Of a stretch of 64,000 nucleotides of DNA, positions 22,580-35,625 are shown piece after piece. The stretch comes from Malaya genurostris (taxonomy: Eukaryota; Arthropoda; Insecta; Diptera; Culicidae). The position numbers were made by a program, and so were the translations under genes. The stretch's first letter is position 1. Each line of letters begins with the position of its first letter. The DNA lies in assembly GCF_030247185.1 (NCBI RefSeq), contig NC_080571.1:66812172-66876171 (forward strand). The letters are read 5' to 3'. A model generated the notes under the pieces. It ran no database searches, was not told where the DNA came from, and saw only the letters and a program-made list of their open reading frames with translations.

Positions 22580-23066
22580 ATTGAACTATCAGTAAATTTG
22601 TTTTATTTTTAAATTTAATCTGTCCAGATTTCATCGCGAACAAGCTTTACTTAGAAAAAAGGGAGCAAATGACATTAGTAAGCTACACTCTGGAATTTTC
22701 CAAGAAGTATTACGAAGATTGTATTTTTTTTTGTTTATATATATTATTTGAGACGTATTAAGTTACTATGTTCGGTATGATGATGATGGATTTTTAGTTT
22801 GTTTGAGAGTTAAAAATAATGAGCAGTCTACAAACGTTTGAGCCTCGCGCGCGAAGTAGGTAGTGACTATTTGGAAAGCGAACAGGACTGGCCGAAGAGC
22901 CTTAGCATTCAGTGTGTTAAGTTTGCTCTTGACCTTGATCGCAAGGTTGGATAATAATTTAAGGAATAGATTCGGGAAACCAATTGGGATCGACAGTTGT
23001 TGATGGAATTGGGCTTGGCTCTGCTCATCCGCAGTCTCGTTACTCCATCGTAGCTGATGTGTGTAG

Positions 23067-23275
23067 CGATGAACTGGTCCGGCGGGAAGGGCCAGGTGAA
23101 CTACTGTCTGATACTGGTAAAGATATCGGGTTCGATTCCTGATGTGATCAAGGATCTTCCCAGGTTGGAAATTTTCTTGATTAACCCTGGATAGTAAATC
23201 CGAGATATTTGAATGTTATTTTGTGGTCAGTCGTTCTTTTGAAGAAGAATCTATACCTGCTAGATTAATCAGATC
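23067..23275 (+). mobile_element. SINE-like repeat with a Pol III B box, copy 2
   Basis: Contains GGGTTCGATTCCTG at about 23127-23140, a good tRNA B-box, inside GGCGGGAAGGGCC ... AGATAT. The 3' part shares TCAGTCGTTCTTTTGAAGAA with copy 1 at 8427-8545. A convincing A box at the right distance was not found. Confidence 0.5.
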
Positions 23276-23369
23276 GTTTTCTTTTATTTACTGGTTAAGA
23301 TATGTGCAAAAATATTAATTATCATTTAGATAACTCGTTCTGTTCACACCTTTGTAGGGGTATGAGGTG

Positions 23370-23395
23370 GGACCATCATCATCATCATCACAAAT
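23370..23395 (+). repeat. (CAT)n microsatellite
   Basis: A short run of CAT trinucleotides after TGGGAC. Confidence 0.6.
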
Positions 23396-23618
23396 GCGCG
23401 CTTCGCAATACCCAGCGCGTATGAAAACACCATTTCTCACTCAATTCCGACAGACTTCCGAATTAATCGATTAAAGGCGAAATTCATTCGAAATCAGTTG
23501 TTGCACTGGAGTCCGCATTGCTTTGGATTTCGTACTGAATTCCTCCTGGAATTCTCAATGGAAAATTTTCGCCCCCTTGGATTTGATTCGGAACTCATTC
23601 CGAACTAATATTGTGGGC

Positions 23619-23745
23619 GATTGCTGGGCTGCTCGAAACGCCTCTATAGGCTAATTGCTACTTGGTGATCACTTTGATAAACAACTGTTCTTACGCACAT
23701 TAAAACTTGTACATGGATATTTGTTCTCTGTGTCTCTACGACGGG
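23619..23745 (+). repeat. Dispersed repeat R2, copy 1
   Basis: From TTGCTGGGCTGCTCGAAACG to TATTTGTTCTCTGTGTC. It matches 33485-33617 in order and orientation, including AATTGCTACTTGGT and GGATATNTGTTCTCTGTGTC. Just before it, 23440-23600 resembles 32790-32950 in the opposite orientation (shared GAGTCCGCATTG). Confidence 0.55.
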
Positions 23746-24143
23746 TATGTTGTAGCGCAGTCTTCGCTAATCGCCAACGATAAGTACAATTAATTTTTTT
23801 AAATTTTTTCACAAACCCCTAAATGATAAGTACAATGTTGATTCAATGATCAACTTTATCCAAAGATGAATATTACTTCTTGTGAAACTATCAATGAACC
23901 TAAGTTGCTGTGCCATCAATCAGTGCCATCTCAAGTAAGGTGACGCCATCCAGAAAAGAAAAAGAATATTAGAAAAGGTCCTCAGTGCAATTCACGGTAT
24001 CTCTTTAGGTTATTTACTTAGTATAATGACTAAAATCAACAACTCACTATCTGCCCTGGTGAAATTATTGAAAAATACAGGAATAGACCGTAATAATTGA
24101 AACAGAAAATAAACAAAGAGAAACTGTCATTTTCACTTAGAAC

Positions 24144-24433
24144 CAGCGTTGCCAGGTCATTTTTCCAAAAATCTGTATTCGGCGCAAAAATCTATCTGTA
24201 CCTTTTTCAGAATCTCGTTTCTCGTTTCGAATGGAATATCGGATCACGGAAATGTCACCAAAGCTCATTTTGGTGAGCAAAAAAAAAAGGTCCTATCCAT
24301 GCTATCAACGAAAATCGGTATTTATCCGTACGATCCGTGAATTATCGGTATTTTGGGAGTACATATCTGTATTGCGGTATAGAGGTCAAATATCTGTATG
24401 AATACCGATAAATCGGCATACCTGGCAACGTTG
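24144..24433. mobile_element. hAT-type MITE, 290 bp
   Basis: Terminal inverted repeats CAGCGTTGCCAGGT and (inverted) CAACGTTGCCAGGT, one mismatch. Flanking 8-bp sequences CTTAGAAC (24136-24143) and CTTAGAGC (24434-24441) differ at one base and fit the nTnnnnAn duplication of hAT elements. The interior is non-coding with repeated AATCTGTAT and CGGTATT motifs. Confidence 0.75.
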
Positions 24434-24441
24434 CTTAGAGC

Positions 24442-27229
24442 CATTTCTTATGTTCTTAGAGATTTCTAGTTGACGTTTATACAAGGTGTCCAGTTTCTTT
24501 AAGGTGAAAAGAGAATATGGAAAACATTACAACCAAGAAACAGTTAGGATAAGAACTTCGTCACGTTATAGTTTTAGTTGGCTGTTCGTCACGTTTTAGT
24601 TCAAATTTCGTACAAAAATAGTGATTTGATGGTCGCTGCGGATATAACGAATAACGGTGCGATTTGAGAAAAGAGCAGTGTATATTTATGAAAAACAAGA
24701 AATTGTTTTACGATGTTTAAAACGAGTTGAGATAGGATGAATAATATTTGATTTATAATTCTCTTATGTTCGAACCACGACCTGAAATGACTTGTAGGAA
24801 CATAAGTGGCGTTAAGATGACTGGACAAGAGTATTCAAGGCAATTTTACTTGAACATAAATAGCGTAGTTTTGTTCTGAGCATGAATTGACACAATATAT
24901 ACCTAAATATCGTGTAGTAGAGCTTTTACAATACCTGAAATTTGTACATAAATGTGAAACATAAATAAATATACAATTATACAGTATTTCCTGAGCATGC
25001 AAAATAAAATTAGTAAAACCAATCTATAAATGACCTACTGGAAACACTATACAGAGCAAATATTTGTCAGAAGCCCTGAAAATTCGGATTTTTTTCGTTA
25101 ACAACGAGAATCTAATTTTTTTTGCAAAAATTTGCCATAACATTTCTGTATCATCTCATATCTAAAACGGTAAGCTGGGTAATAAAGCATCAAAAGTTAG
25201 TTATTATAACGCATGTGCATAAAATACCAAGATTTTTGAAAGGTCACTCGAATCTATGGGAAAGTCCAGTACCAGTACTACGATGCAATCAGACAACATA
25301 GCCATTCATAATTGAACAATGTGTATATAAATATATATGTATATCAAACAATCACTGAACAAAATTATACCAACCTGTCACCACGAGCGATAAGAAAATG
25401 TTTAGATGACTGAAATCTACCGTAACACCAAACACCACCAAACAACATTATAAAGGAGAAGAGTCCTCTGGTCCAAATATGAAAATATATGCGCTTTTAA
25501 CAAACGGACAGCCTGGTATTCATTGGTATTTTGTATGATATCGAACAGGGATGCAGGCAGGATTCGCAGGAGTTATAGATGATATGCTGTATCAGTTTAA
25601 ACATTTTTTACAGTGCATATGTTAGGAATAAATAGTTAGAGTGAGTTTTGTTGTGCGTATACGCGAAAGCTCGGCAACAGATCTATATTGCAATGCACCT
25701 GCAAAAAAAAGATGAAAAACGATGGACTAGTGATATTAAAAATAAAAATTAAAACCATTTGTTAACCATACTCAACCATTACTTACTGGATGGAAACAAG
25801 CACTTGCATCCAATGTAACGCAACGATGCTCACCTTTGGGGGTTTGGTGCATAGAACACTGATCAAAAATAGTACATTCACGCGACCAAAAGAAAAACTA
25901 AGGTAAAACCACAAAAGCAAAGAGATAGCTACCGTGGAAGCACGCAAGCCTTGCCGATTGCCACCCGGCCACCACGTGACGAGTTCTGCAGTGCACTTAC
26001 AGTACAGCGTGTGGAACCTACACCGTAGTAACACCCAGAACACTCTCCGCGCCCGCGGTGGACAGGTGTGTCATCTGCGTGACGCAAGTTGTTACGAACA
26101 TGGAAAGTGAAAGGAACCTTTTTACCGATCAACAAATACAGCGTAATTGATTAGTGATGCAAACGGAACTTATTGAAAACGCTCATGTTTAGGATGAATA
26201 TTATTTTATTATACTCCTTTGTGTGGTAAAAATACATACATAGTTGGATTAATCGGTATAACAATGTATGTACAACAGATCGTCGAATGAGCTAAACCTA
26301 GGTGTGTAAGCGTAATTCATGCAACTCGAGCGGTAATTTGTGTTAAACAAGAAGGTAAATCAGCACTATTAAGAAAAAGATGCGCCTATCCTAACGGCTA
26401 TTTCAATAAATATAAACCTTACAAGGTGGTAGCGGTTAAAAATAAACCTATGGAAATAAGTACCGATTGTTGGATGTCAATTGGGATGAAATTCACATAT
26501 GTTACACGGTAAATCATAAAACCGTGGGCGGAATACGTCTCAAAGTCTTGCGTTGATATTCAAGCATATTGGCAGCTACTGCTTAGGACAACATTCGAGG
26601 ATTGTTAGAGTTCGACATGAAGACTCAAATCAAATCAAATATGTCAACTTGAAGTGGCGTGGCCATCTCGTCAAGAAACTAGTTCCATAATTTGGAATTA
26701 GGATTCAGTTCCAGAGTCATAGTTTTTAATTTTGAACCAGTAATCTGGAACTATATTCTGAAACTAAACTCTAATCATGAAATTACGTTTTGAACTCTGG
26801 AATGTAATCCTAAACTCAGGTCAAGGTTGAAGGCGACTGCTCGCCACGACGTCCGAGATGCGAATGAGAGCATGACCAGAGCATTTGAGGCATTATACCA
26901 CCAAGAAAGTCTGTCGTTGCTGCTGTTTGTGGAATTTTTAAAAGGTATCCCATAGTGAAGTAAGCATATAAACGTCCAAAAATTTCTCTTGGGCTAACTA
27001 TACTTTATAATCTATAATCCTGGTTTTGAAGAATTTTCTATCATTTAATTAATTATTATCACACATAGTCCACAACAGCTTCTTGCTAAGCATATTGTAG
27101 AATATGACATATCACATCTTACCCGTGAAGGAAACAGTTCAGTCTATAACAAAGCTGGGTTTTTGGTCTGTAGTAGCAACCAATGAATCAAAATTCAGCA
27201 ATTGTATAGAAAAGTGAATTAAAATGGTG
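24442..27229. other. No gene seen, apart from the GC-rich island at 25.8-26.1 kb
   Basis: AT-rich sequence with no recognisable coding region or element ends. Confidence 0.4.
25780..26140 (-). promoter_or_regulatory. GC-rich island with two minus-strand GTAAGT donors; possible noncoding first exons
   Basis: This stretch is visibly richer in G, C and CpG than its surroundings. It has two consensus donors on the minus strand: GTAAGTGC after 26001 and GTAAGTAA after 25787. Either could end a noncoding first exon splicing to the acceptor at 19197. No TATA box is evident. GTAAGT also occurs by chance in sequence this long, so the link is a guess. Confidence 0.3.
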
Positions 27230-27379
27230 AAGTTAAAGGGTGACTTTTTGCTGGTATCTTTTTGGCAACACTGTTTTTAACAGATTACGCGTGAACCGTG
27301 TTTTGTGTCATTGCCAAACTTGTTCAGTTTGGTCTATAATTCTATCATGAACCGTCGTTTGGTCTATAATTAAATCATG

Positions 27380-27730
27380 AATGGGCGCTGGCAATGTTGG
27401 AGGAAGATCCACTTTTTTATCGAAAAATTGTGTTCAGCGATGAAGCTCATTTCTGGTTGAATGGATACGTCAACAAGCAAAATTGCCGCATCTGGAGTGA
27501 AGACCAACCAGAAGCATTGCAAGAGTTACCAATGCATCCCAAAAAAGTCACTGTTTGGTGTGGAATGCGGGCCGGTGGCATTATTCGTGAAATATCGGCC
27601 GATATGGTGGATAGAGTGTGCCAAAATTGGACCTTGCGCATGGGCCATCTATAGCGACCCAGCGACCAACATCAGCCTCATCTTCAAACATTTAATTACA
27701 TTGATCGTTCTATCGATTTGAATAAAAATT
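27380..27730 (+). pseudogene. Tc1-like transposase fragment
   Basis: The frame 27394-27654 encodes VFSDEAHFWLNGYVNKQNCR, then IWSEDQPEALQELPMHPKKV and TVWCGM, the first catalytic aspartate (SDE) block of a Tc1/mariner superfamily transposase common in insects. The frame ends soon after in a short 3' tail (TTGATCGTTCTATCGATTTG). That tail also occurs after a decayed copy at 56960-57180, so this is an internally deleted copy with its real 3' end. Upstream, only short repeated TTTGGTCTATAATT motifs are seen. Confidence 0.65.
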
Positions 27731-28294
27731 TCATCAATTTTCTCACATTTATTGTTTTTTTTTTGCAAATCAACAGTAGTTTTTTGCGAATCATTTACAT
27801 TTTATCATATAGCATAAACTTGATAATATAGCTAAAACATTTCTTTGAAAATTTAAAAATCCGCTTTCAGCATAAACGAACATTTGTTAGCTAAAATGCT
27901 AGCTGAACTTTGAAAATCTCTGTATTCATTAATATTCCGTCGATTTGGATTCAGGCATTTTTCGTCAATGCTATACATACTATAATATACGACTAACATG
28001 ATTAATAAAACCTGTTTTAATCCACCTACTAATGTGGCATTCCGAGCATTAACGCACAGAACGTTAAAACGGGTATAGTTCAGAGATAAGTTTTTGCAAC
28101 CTTTACTCCATAACTCAGGAAAACCAAGTCTATTTTAATCTATGGTTTCGAAAATCAGTTCCGCAGTATTCGAAGTTGAAAAGTCGAGTGCACTTTTTTG
28201 CCTCCGGAACCACAAGTTGAATTCGAATGAAAGTCATTAACAGGCTATTCTTTTGTTCAATAATTTATTTAACAAGGCACACGGCGCCAGCTCT

Positions 28295-28455
28295 AAGATT
28301 CCGAGGGCAAATAGCAGGCTATGGGATTATAACATCTGAATCTAATGTCGTTTTCGGTTGAGGTAAAACCTAACCCAGTTTCCACCTTAACTGTTGTCAA
28401 ACCGTTTGTTTAATTCCAGTTTCGAACCTAGTTTCAACGTTGTTGAACTGAAAAT
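28295..28455 (+). repeat. LINE 3' tail, copy 1
   Basis: From AGATTCCGAGGGCAAATAGC to GTTGAACTGAAAAT. Directly repeated at 29608-29753 with the same order of motifs (AGCAGGCTATGGGATTATAA, CAGTTTCCAC, CTGTCAAACCGTTTGTTT). The second copy follows an RNase H relic, so both are probably LINE 3' UTR pieces. Confidence 0.6.
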
Positions 28456-28631
28456 AGAGGCGCTACTGTGCATTAAACCACTACATGTGTTTTTAAAACA
28501 AGAAGGCTTTGGAACAGTGGTCTCAAATGGTTACGTGGGATGAGTATTTACTCGTTCCTAGTGACCTAACTCTCACATGCAGTTTTCCTTTTAAAACATT
28601 CAAAGCGAGCTATCCTCTTCGTGAGGAATAA

Positions 28632-29314
28632 TTGTCGGGTTGTCTGGAACGACAACTTAATGAACACATAGTTTGTTATACGGACGGTTCTCTGTTGAAT
28701 GGTCGTGCTGGTGTCTACTGTCGTGAAATGAGGCTGGAGCAGTCTCATTCACTTGGTACTACTGTGTTCCAAGCAGAAATCTACGTGATTCTGTGTGGAG
28801 TACAATCGGCATTTCAGCAGAGGATCTGTGGTAAACGAATTTATTTTTGTTCCGACAGTCAGGCAGCCTTAAAAGCACTCAGTTCGAATGACTCACGGTC
28901 GAATCTAGTGATCGCATGTCGAACTCAAATTGAAGACCTCAACATTTCAAATGCTGTTTACTTCTTATGGGACCCGGCCATTCTGGTATTACTGGAAATG
29001 AATGGGCTGATGAGTTGGCTAGAGCTGGTGCAACGAATGATTTCGTTGGTCCTGAACCAGCTTTACCACTTTCAACTAGTTGGATAAAGCACAAGATTCG
29101 TTCTTGGGCTGCATCCAAACATGCCAGCTACTGGCGCAGCTTGCAAACTTGCGCTCAGACAAAAGCATTTCTACCAGATTTGAATCTGAAAATGTCAAAG
29201 TGTCTACTGCATTTTTCCAAGCATCATTGCAGTATTCTGGTCAGAGCTCTGACTGGACATTGCAAACTCAATTATCACATGGCTACTATTCAACGTGCTG
29301 AGTATTATTCGTGA
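28632..29314 (+). pseudogene. LINE RNase H domain relic
   Basis: 28632-28970 encodes CYTDGSLLNGRAGVYC, then FQAEIYVILCGVQS, then FCSDSQAALKAL: the D, E and D blocks of a retrotransposon RNase H. The histidine block GHSGITGNEWADELARAGAT continues in another frame from 28967, so a frameshift near 28965-28985 breaks the gene. It ends with a region like the C-terminus of mosquito LINEs. Only this 3' end of the element remains (5' truncation). The sequence is unlike the I-clade copy at 10-16 kb, so it is a different family. Confidence 0.7.
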
Positions 29315-29607
29315 GCAGACTGTTCGGGACCTCGTTGAGGTTTAGAATTTACTTCTGCTTCCACTAAATGTGATCCCCAGCAGATTGGTCAGCATCCCTT
29401 AGGGGTGCAGAATTTACTTCTGATTTTATGTGTTTTTGTGTCGTCAATTTTTCCCATCCTTCTAGTCCAACCCTTGCCATTTCCTTTCAATCCTTTCCTT
29501 TTATATATCGGGAAAATGATGCAAAAACCAAATTTATGGCAAGGCACAAATCTCCAATTATCAAGGGAACGTGTCATTTGAGCCAATTTGTTCTGATTCC
29601 TGATTCC

Positions 29608-29753
29608 AAGATTCCTAGGGTAATTAGCAGGCTATGGGATTATAACATCTGAATCTAATGGCAAAACCAAACCCAGTTTCCACTCTAACTGCTGTCAAAC
29701 CGTTTGTTTGATTCCAGCATCGAACCTAGTTTCAACGTTGTTGAACTGAAAAT
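29608..29753 (+). repeat. LINE 3' tail, copy 2
   Basis: Direct repeat of 28295-28455, here in its natural place downstream of the RNase H relic. Confidence 0.6.
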
Positions 29754-29759
29754 CAAGTT

Positions 29760-32700
29760 AGCTTCGAACCTGGTTGCTAAGGGCGAAACCAACACAGCTT
29801 CGTGAAAAGTGTTTGCTTGGTGAAGTTTTCTCAAGCGGAAACCCCATAAGATTGTGAAAATCTATTCAGCGTTTAAAAAAAATCGATTTAAATGAACATA
29901 TTGATATGATTGAAAAAATCGGAGATACAACTTAGTTTGGGATAGGAAAGGTTCAACATCTCCGGGCTGGATCCAGTTCTCTTTTATACCTCGCCGAGAC
30001 GCCAAGACACAAAGTACAATACAGTGTTTGAACAATGAGATGATCGAAATGAGTAAATCTACACGGAGCCGCAAAACAACCTAATTTTAAGTACATTCCA
30101 CCCAACTTGGGGGCTCCTTTCAATAACCTAATTTTAGGTAAAGTGTCTCTAGGTAGTTTCCGTAAGGCACGTGCAAAGAATACTTAAAGATAAGTTATAT
30201 CTACTCAATGGTAAATTACATTTACTCTACAGTTGAGTCGTATTGACTCAATTTCATGTTGATATGGTTTCCTTAATTTTAGCTTATTGAACGAAACTCT
30301 CGCTGTCGGTTGGTTTTGCTCTTTGTATTTTGACAACAATGGAAGGAGCTAATGAAAGAAAAGATTCAAACGAATTCAAATAATAGGTAGTTTTTATTTT
30401 CCGTGTAAGGAACAAAATGTACCGGTGATATTGAGAAAAAATACGGTTATTGTTGACTTCAAGCGGTTTCCCATTCGGCGTGTTTACAAATAGTTATTTG
30501 TTCAAGACCGAATGCAACAAAATATTCAAGACCGAAATGTACAATATACGTTCAATTGGGGAAAGCGAAGCAATTCAATTTGTTAAAAACAACAAAGAAG
30601 TTTTGAAGAGTTCCATTTTCCCAATTTAAACTCTGATCACTTGAAACAATCATTCGTCAGACTGTTCATTGTACAAAATGGATAAACATGAAGTCTTTTA
30701 AAAACATGATCTTTATGCATGACAGTCAGTAATTTTTTTGATGCAACCCTAGATCTAAATCATGATTTCATTAACTAATGAATAATTTGAATATTACAAT
30801 TACAAATTTTCCGTGCCATTTAATGGCGTTTCCAATGGTAACCGGTTTGTTTCGAATTCGATTAAGATGTTAGATTCAGATGATTAGAATAATTCAGGAA
30901 ATTGATACTAATTCTAAATGCTTCCATTTTGAATTTGGAAAAAATACCCTTAATTCGGGCTGTTTACGGAATCGAAAAACTGTGTAAATTCAAACAGAGT
31001 TAGATCTACTATCAGACCTAACACAAACGCAAAAGGATGTTATCGTGAAAATATAAATAAACAAATGATTACAACTAAAGCAAGTATAAGCTCAATCTGT
31101 ACTTATTTCCATAGTGTGTTAATATAAAATGCCTCATTCACAACTACGGTATTATCGTAACGCACACAGAGTGTTCAACTTCTACCATTATGTATATATA
31201 CGGCCGTTTTTATGGCTACCCTATTCGTGTATGGAAAATGTACGAGTGTATATAACTATATGCATATGAATGTAAGTTCTTATCAAAGAGAAGACACACA
31301 AATTGCGCTGCGACCATTACTTCCTATAGAGGCGCTCCTAGCTGCAGTTCACTGCATCTCAACGGCTATACGTGCGCTTGCAACACTATGCGGCTGGCGG
31401 CACGCGTTACGTAACTGCCGGGAAGCCAAGGAACGAGACAGAAATACAGAGTCAGAGGTGCAAGAATAGAGACACACAACTTTCATAGAACGCCATCTGG
31501 TTAAGTCTTTAGTCTACAAAAAAATAAGATAAACAGATAAACAAAGAGAAAGAGAAAAAGGGTATTTGTTATTTGATATAAAAATACGATGGATTTATGT
31601 ACAAATAATGCGATGAGCTCATGATTCGCCCAGGAAAAGTATTTTAAACGAGAAAAAAATGGCTACCATTCCGTTGCACCACCGAAGTGTAAAATTTTTA
31701 ACGTTCACGAATTACCTAAACCCGTGTGGTTTTAGTGATTGTTTAACAAAATAAGTCGATGAATTTACTCTAAAAGTACCATCGTGTTGTTCAAAAATTT
31801 TACCGACCGTCTGTTTACACTTCGGTTAGTTAGTTCCGATAACAGTTTCAAGCTCACAACTAAAATGGCACGAAAAGAGTGGAACACATTCTATTAAACG
31901 AAGCCAACCAATGATAATGTTAGTTATACTGGGTGTAGTGTTTACATTGCAAAAAGCTGCTGCTGTAGACAGTGGTTTACTTTTACACGTATTGTCCGAC
32001 GAAACTAAGTATACGAACCACACACCCGAAACCAAAACAATTTAGACAAAACACTTACTAAAGCAAATTATAACCTCTGGAAGCGAGTCTTCGTTCTGCT
32101 GTTTGAAAACATCCTACATACACTGATACAAGTTTTTAGTACTACATTGTGAAAAAAATACGCTAGTTTTATCATATTATTTTTATGTTTTTTTTTGCTG
32201 TAGAAAAGTGTCAAGCATGCAAATCACGTCCCGTCCTACCGTTCAACGTGTAGTTTTATGCCGCAATGATTTATTCCTTTTTTTCGAACGAACCTCTATA
32301 GATGACAAGCTGTTTCTTTGTTGAGTACTGGCGAGAAAATGAGGAAGCATATGAGCATATATGAAACTGTAGGAAAGGAAATTGACAAGTAATGATTTAT
32401 TTAAAAACATTGATGCAGCATCGCTGTCATTTTTGAATCGATATATTTCATTTGTTTTCATATCCGAGTTTGATGTGATACGTCAATCTGAATGTCAATC
32501 AACATATTCATTATGGAATAATTTGTTCGCAATAAATTTATGTCGTTTTCATTTGATCCGGAACCGACCCAGAGCAATTTCATCAAACAAGTTTCATGAT
32601 TCTGGTTTGGGTTCGCACTTAGCAACGGGGTGTGAGGATAACTTATATTAGAATCAGGGTTTGCATTATGCAAAGCGAAATTCATTATTACAATTTCTGG

Positions 32701-33484
32701 AAATGGTCTAGTAGGCGGTGAAGGCCACACCAAACCAAACAAAATCCCATCAAAACTAAAAATGTAATTACATCACCTCCTACACGTCCTGTCTGGAATT
32801 GATTTCAAATCAACTTCGAAAAGATGAAAAAATTTTCATTGGAAATTTCATTTGGAACTCAATGACGATTCCGAATCAATGCGGACTCCCGTGCAACAAA
32901 CGATTGTGAATGAATACCAATTGGTTGGAAATTTTTTTGGAATTGAATGAGAAAAAGTGAAAAGAATTGTGAACTCATGTTCACCTTCTAGAGTTTGCTC
33001 GTTTTCGTGCTGATTATTATATGAACTGTCGGAACATAAAGTATGTTAATCTAAATGTATTTGTTCCGGATGTCTAGAACTACAGATTTTAAGGGTAAGA
33101 TGAAAATAGGTACATTCATTTCGAGTTTTCGAGTCGCTATCACAGCAGTATTGAACAATATTCGAACTTTTACTGCTGTGATATTACTTCTCAGCGCCGA
33201 AACAAAGATATTGTATCTCATTTTATCACAATTTGTTGATTGAAATATTGCGGGAGATGACTATTGGTAGAATAGCCCTATTAAATGCCGGTTCTTTTTT
33301 AAATTCGTCTATTAAGTATAGACATTTGACGAAAATCATTACCACAGAGAACAGACATCCAAGCTAGTATAAACTTTTTCAAAAAAGTTGTGTAAAGCAT
33401 ACAAGTAAAAATCAGTTAAAAATCACTGTTGCGCACGACTTTGCACGCATGAATTGCCATTGTATAAAAGCTCGAGTGCAAGAG
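29760..33484. other. No gene seen
   Basis: AT-rich. The only distinct stretch is a CpG-containing segment at about 31300-31470 following a TATATATA at about 31193; it has an 85-codon ORF with no resemblance to known proteins. It could be regulatory but nothing supports a gene. Confidence 0.4.
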
Positions 33485-33617
33485 GGGGGATTACTGAGCT
33501 GGTCGAAGCGCCTCTTCAGGAGAATTGCTACTTGGTTATCGCTTTTTAAAACAACCGTTGAATTTCTTACACACATTGAAATCTCTACTTGGATATCTGT
33601 TCTCTGTGTCATTACTT
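33485..33617 (+). repeat. Dispersed repeat R2, copy 2
   Basis: Second copy of the segment at 23619-23745 (TCGAAGCGCCTCTTCAG, AATTGCTACTTGGT, GGATATCTGTTCTCTGTGTC). Confidence 0.55.
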
Positions 33618-35440
33618 AATCTTTCTGGGAGACAATGTAATTTGTGTCAGAAATGATAATCTACTATTCGATATAACAGTAGTGTTCATAAAAAAATACA
33701 TTTAATTTAAAATCATTCAAACATTTTGCAATAATCTAACGAAGACTCGTAACTTTACGCTTTTATTTTCTATGCAGGCGCAGAGCCGGTGTAGGGCAGA
33801 GGAGGACGCCTTGATCGCACTCTAGTTGGAGCGAGTGAAGTCGATGCTACATCGGTGCAGTGCAGAGCAATGCACAAAACAAAAACGCCATTAAATAATT
33901 AATGCAAATTGCGCAGCGACTCAAGCCGAAGCTAGTAGCTTTGTTACTCCCTTGTATCCTCACATAAACGATAATTCACTTTTTCAGATAATCACCTCAT
34001 TTTACCTTAACTCTGAAGTATTTGACAAAATTACTTCGATCACGAAGTAAATATTGAAATATTACACTTCAAAACGTTATTCGGATCATTTTCATGCGAG
34101 GTGAAAAGCGGTTGAAGACTAAGTTTAGCTAATTTGAAATTCAACTTCAATTTCATTTTCAACCCGTCGCAATAAGTTTACTTTACGGTTAATCTAACAC
34201 TAAAAAAACGAGTAATCGAGTTCTTACTTCTTACTTAGCCTATTCGTTAGGCTGTCCATCTGGGAGACAATGTTAGCAGTAGCGTAACTTTTTCGTAAAA
34301 CCACTCGTATAGAAAGCCTTACCCAGGGAGCTACTAATTGCGGCTAAAATCGAGTAGAAAACATATAAAAAATCGTGATTTAAAACAGTTCAATAGTTTT
34401 CGTTTAGCCAGCGTCGGAATCTCAGATTTGAAATGTACTATCTAATTGAGCATGTTGTATAGGTGGAAACTTTTTTAAATTTTAAGTGCTGTTTTCTGTC
34501 TGATGAAATAAAATATCACCTACAAACAATACGACGGCTTGTTATTTTGCCGTACAAAGTTCTGTGCAGAACTAGAATTAAACCTATCGTCTTCACATTC
34601 AAAAGTTATGAAGTGGTATTTAACTTTGCAGAAATTAAAACGATATTGTGTATTCATACCAGTAGAATCGGAAATTAACATCATTGTAAACCTGAGTCCA
34701 AGTGGATTGATTAGTAAAATCAAGAAACTGTAATACTCCGGAAATGTTGGCGAAATTCTGGAATTAGAATCAAGGGAGTCAGCTAGTGAGTCAGATTGCT
34801 TGTTTCATGAATTACGTCTCAAATATGTATAGAAGACGTGGACGAAATGATTTTTTGAAATTCGAAAAGATTAAAAAGTTACACGCGCTAGAATACGTGC
34901 CGTTATATGGAGCGTGCTAAACCTGCTCAGCTTTCAAACGTGTTTTTCTCAAAGCACATTTTTTTAAACTGCTGTCATGATATCTCTAAAACCATTCTGA
35001 TTCTGCTAAAATGTATACAACATGTGCAGCTTCAAACCGAACTATAATAATAAAGATTGCTTCGTTAGTTTTTTTAGAACATTCAGGGTTGGCCATTTAA
35101 AGTGAATGCATCCGGCAACCTAACAACTTTTGAAAGAATTGTCAGATCGACTTATGACATACCGCGTTGGACGTGTCATTCCAAGACAATTTCACCAAGG
35201 AACAGTACACACCAAAAGAACGCGCTGAAATTATTCTGCTCTACATTCAAAATAAAAAAACTCTTATTGTTAGAGAATGTGTTTAGTTGACGAATATCCT
35301 GGACACAAAGCAGCAATATTTCAATCCAACACGAAATTCTCATTGACAACTAATTTTGTGACTAAAATCAGAAAATTTGTCCCTATTTATCGCCATCATT
35401 GCTGAAGGACAGCACAAAGAAAACAAAAATGGAATTGATT
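33618..35440. other. No gene seen
   Basis: AT-rich sequence with short shadow ORFs. No element ends recognised with confidence. Confidence 0.4.
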
Positions 35441-35625
35441 TTATTAACACATGGGTCAATAAGTCCCGAGACTAAAGCAGAGATGTCGCTCGTAGTAAAC
35501 CAGTAACCACGTCTTTCTAGAGTACTAACCTTTGCTTGAAACGGGTCAAAATTCAAGGTCGATCCGACCAGAAACAGCTGAGTTATCGAGGTTGGAGTAA
35601 AGTCGTTTTGTAGTTTGTTTAAAAA

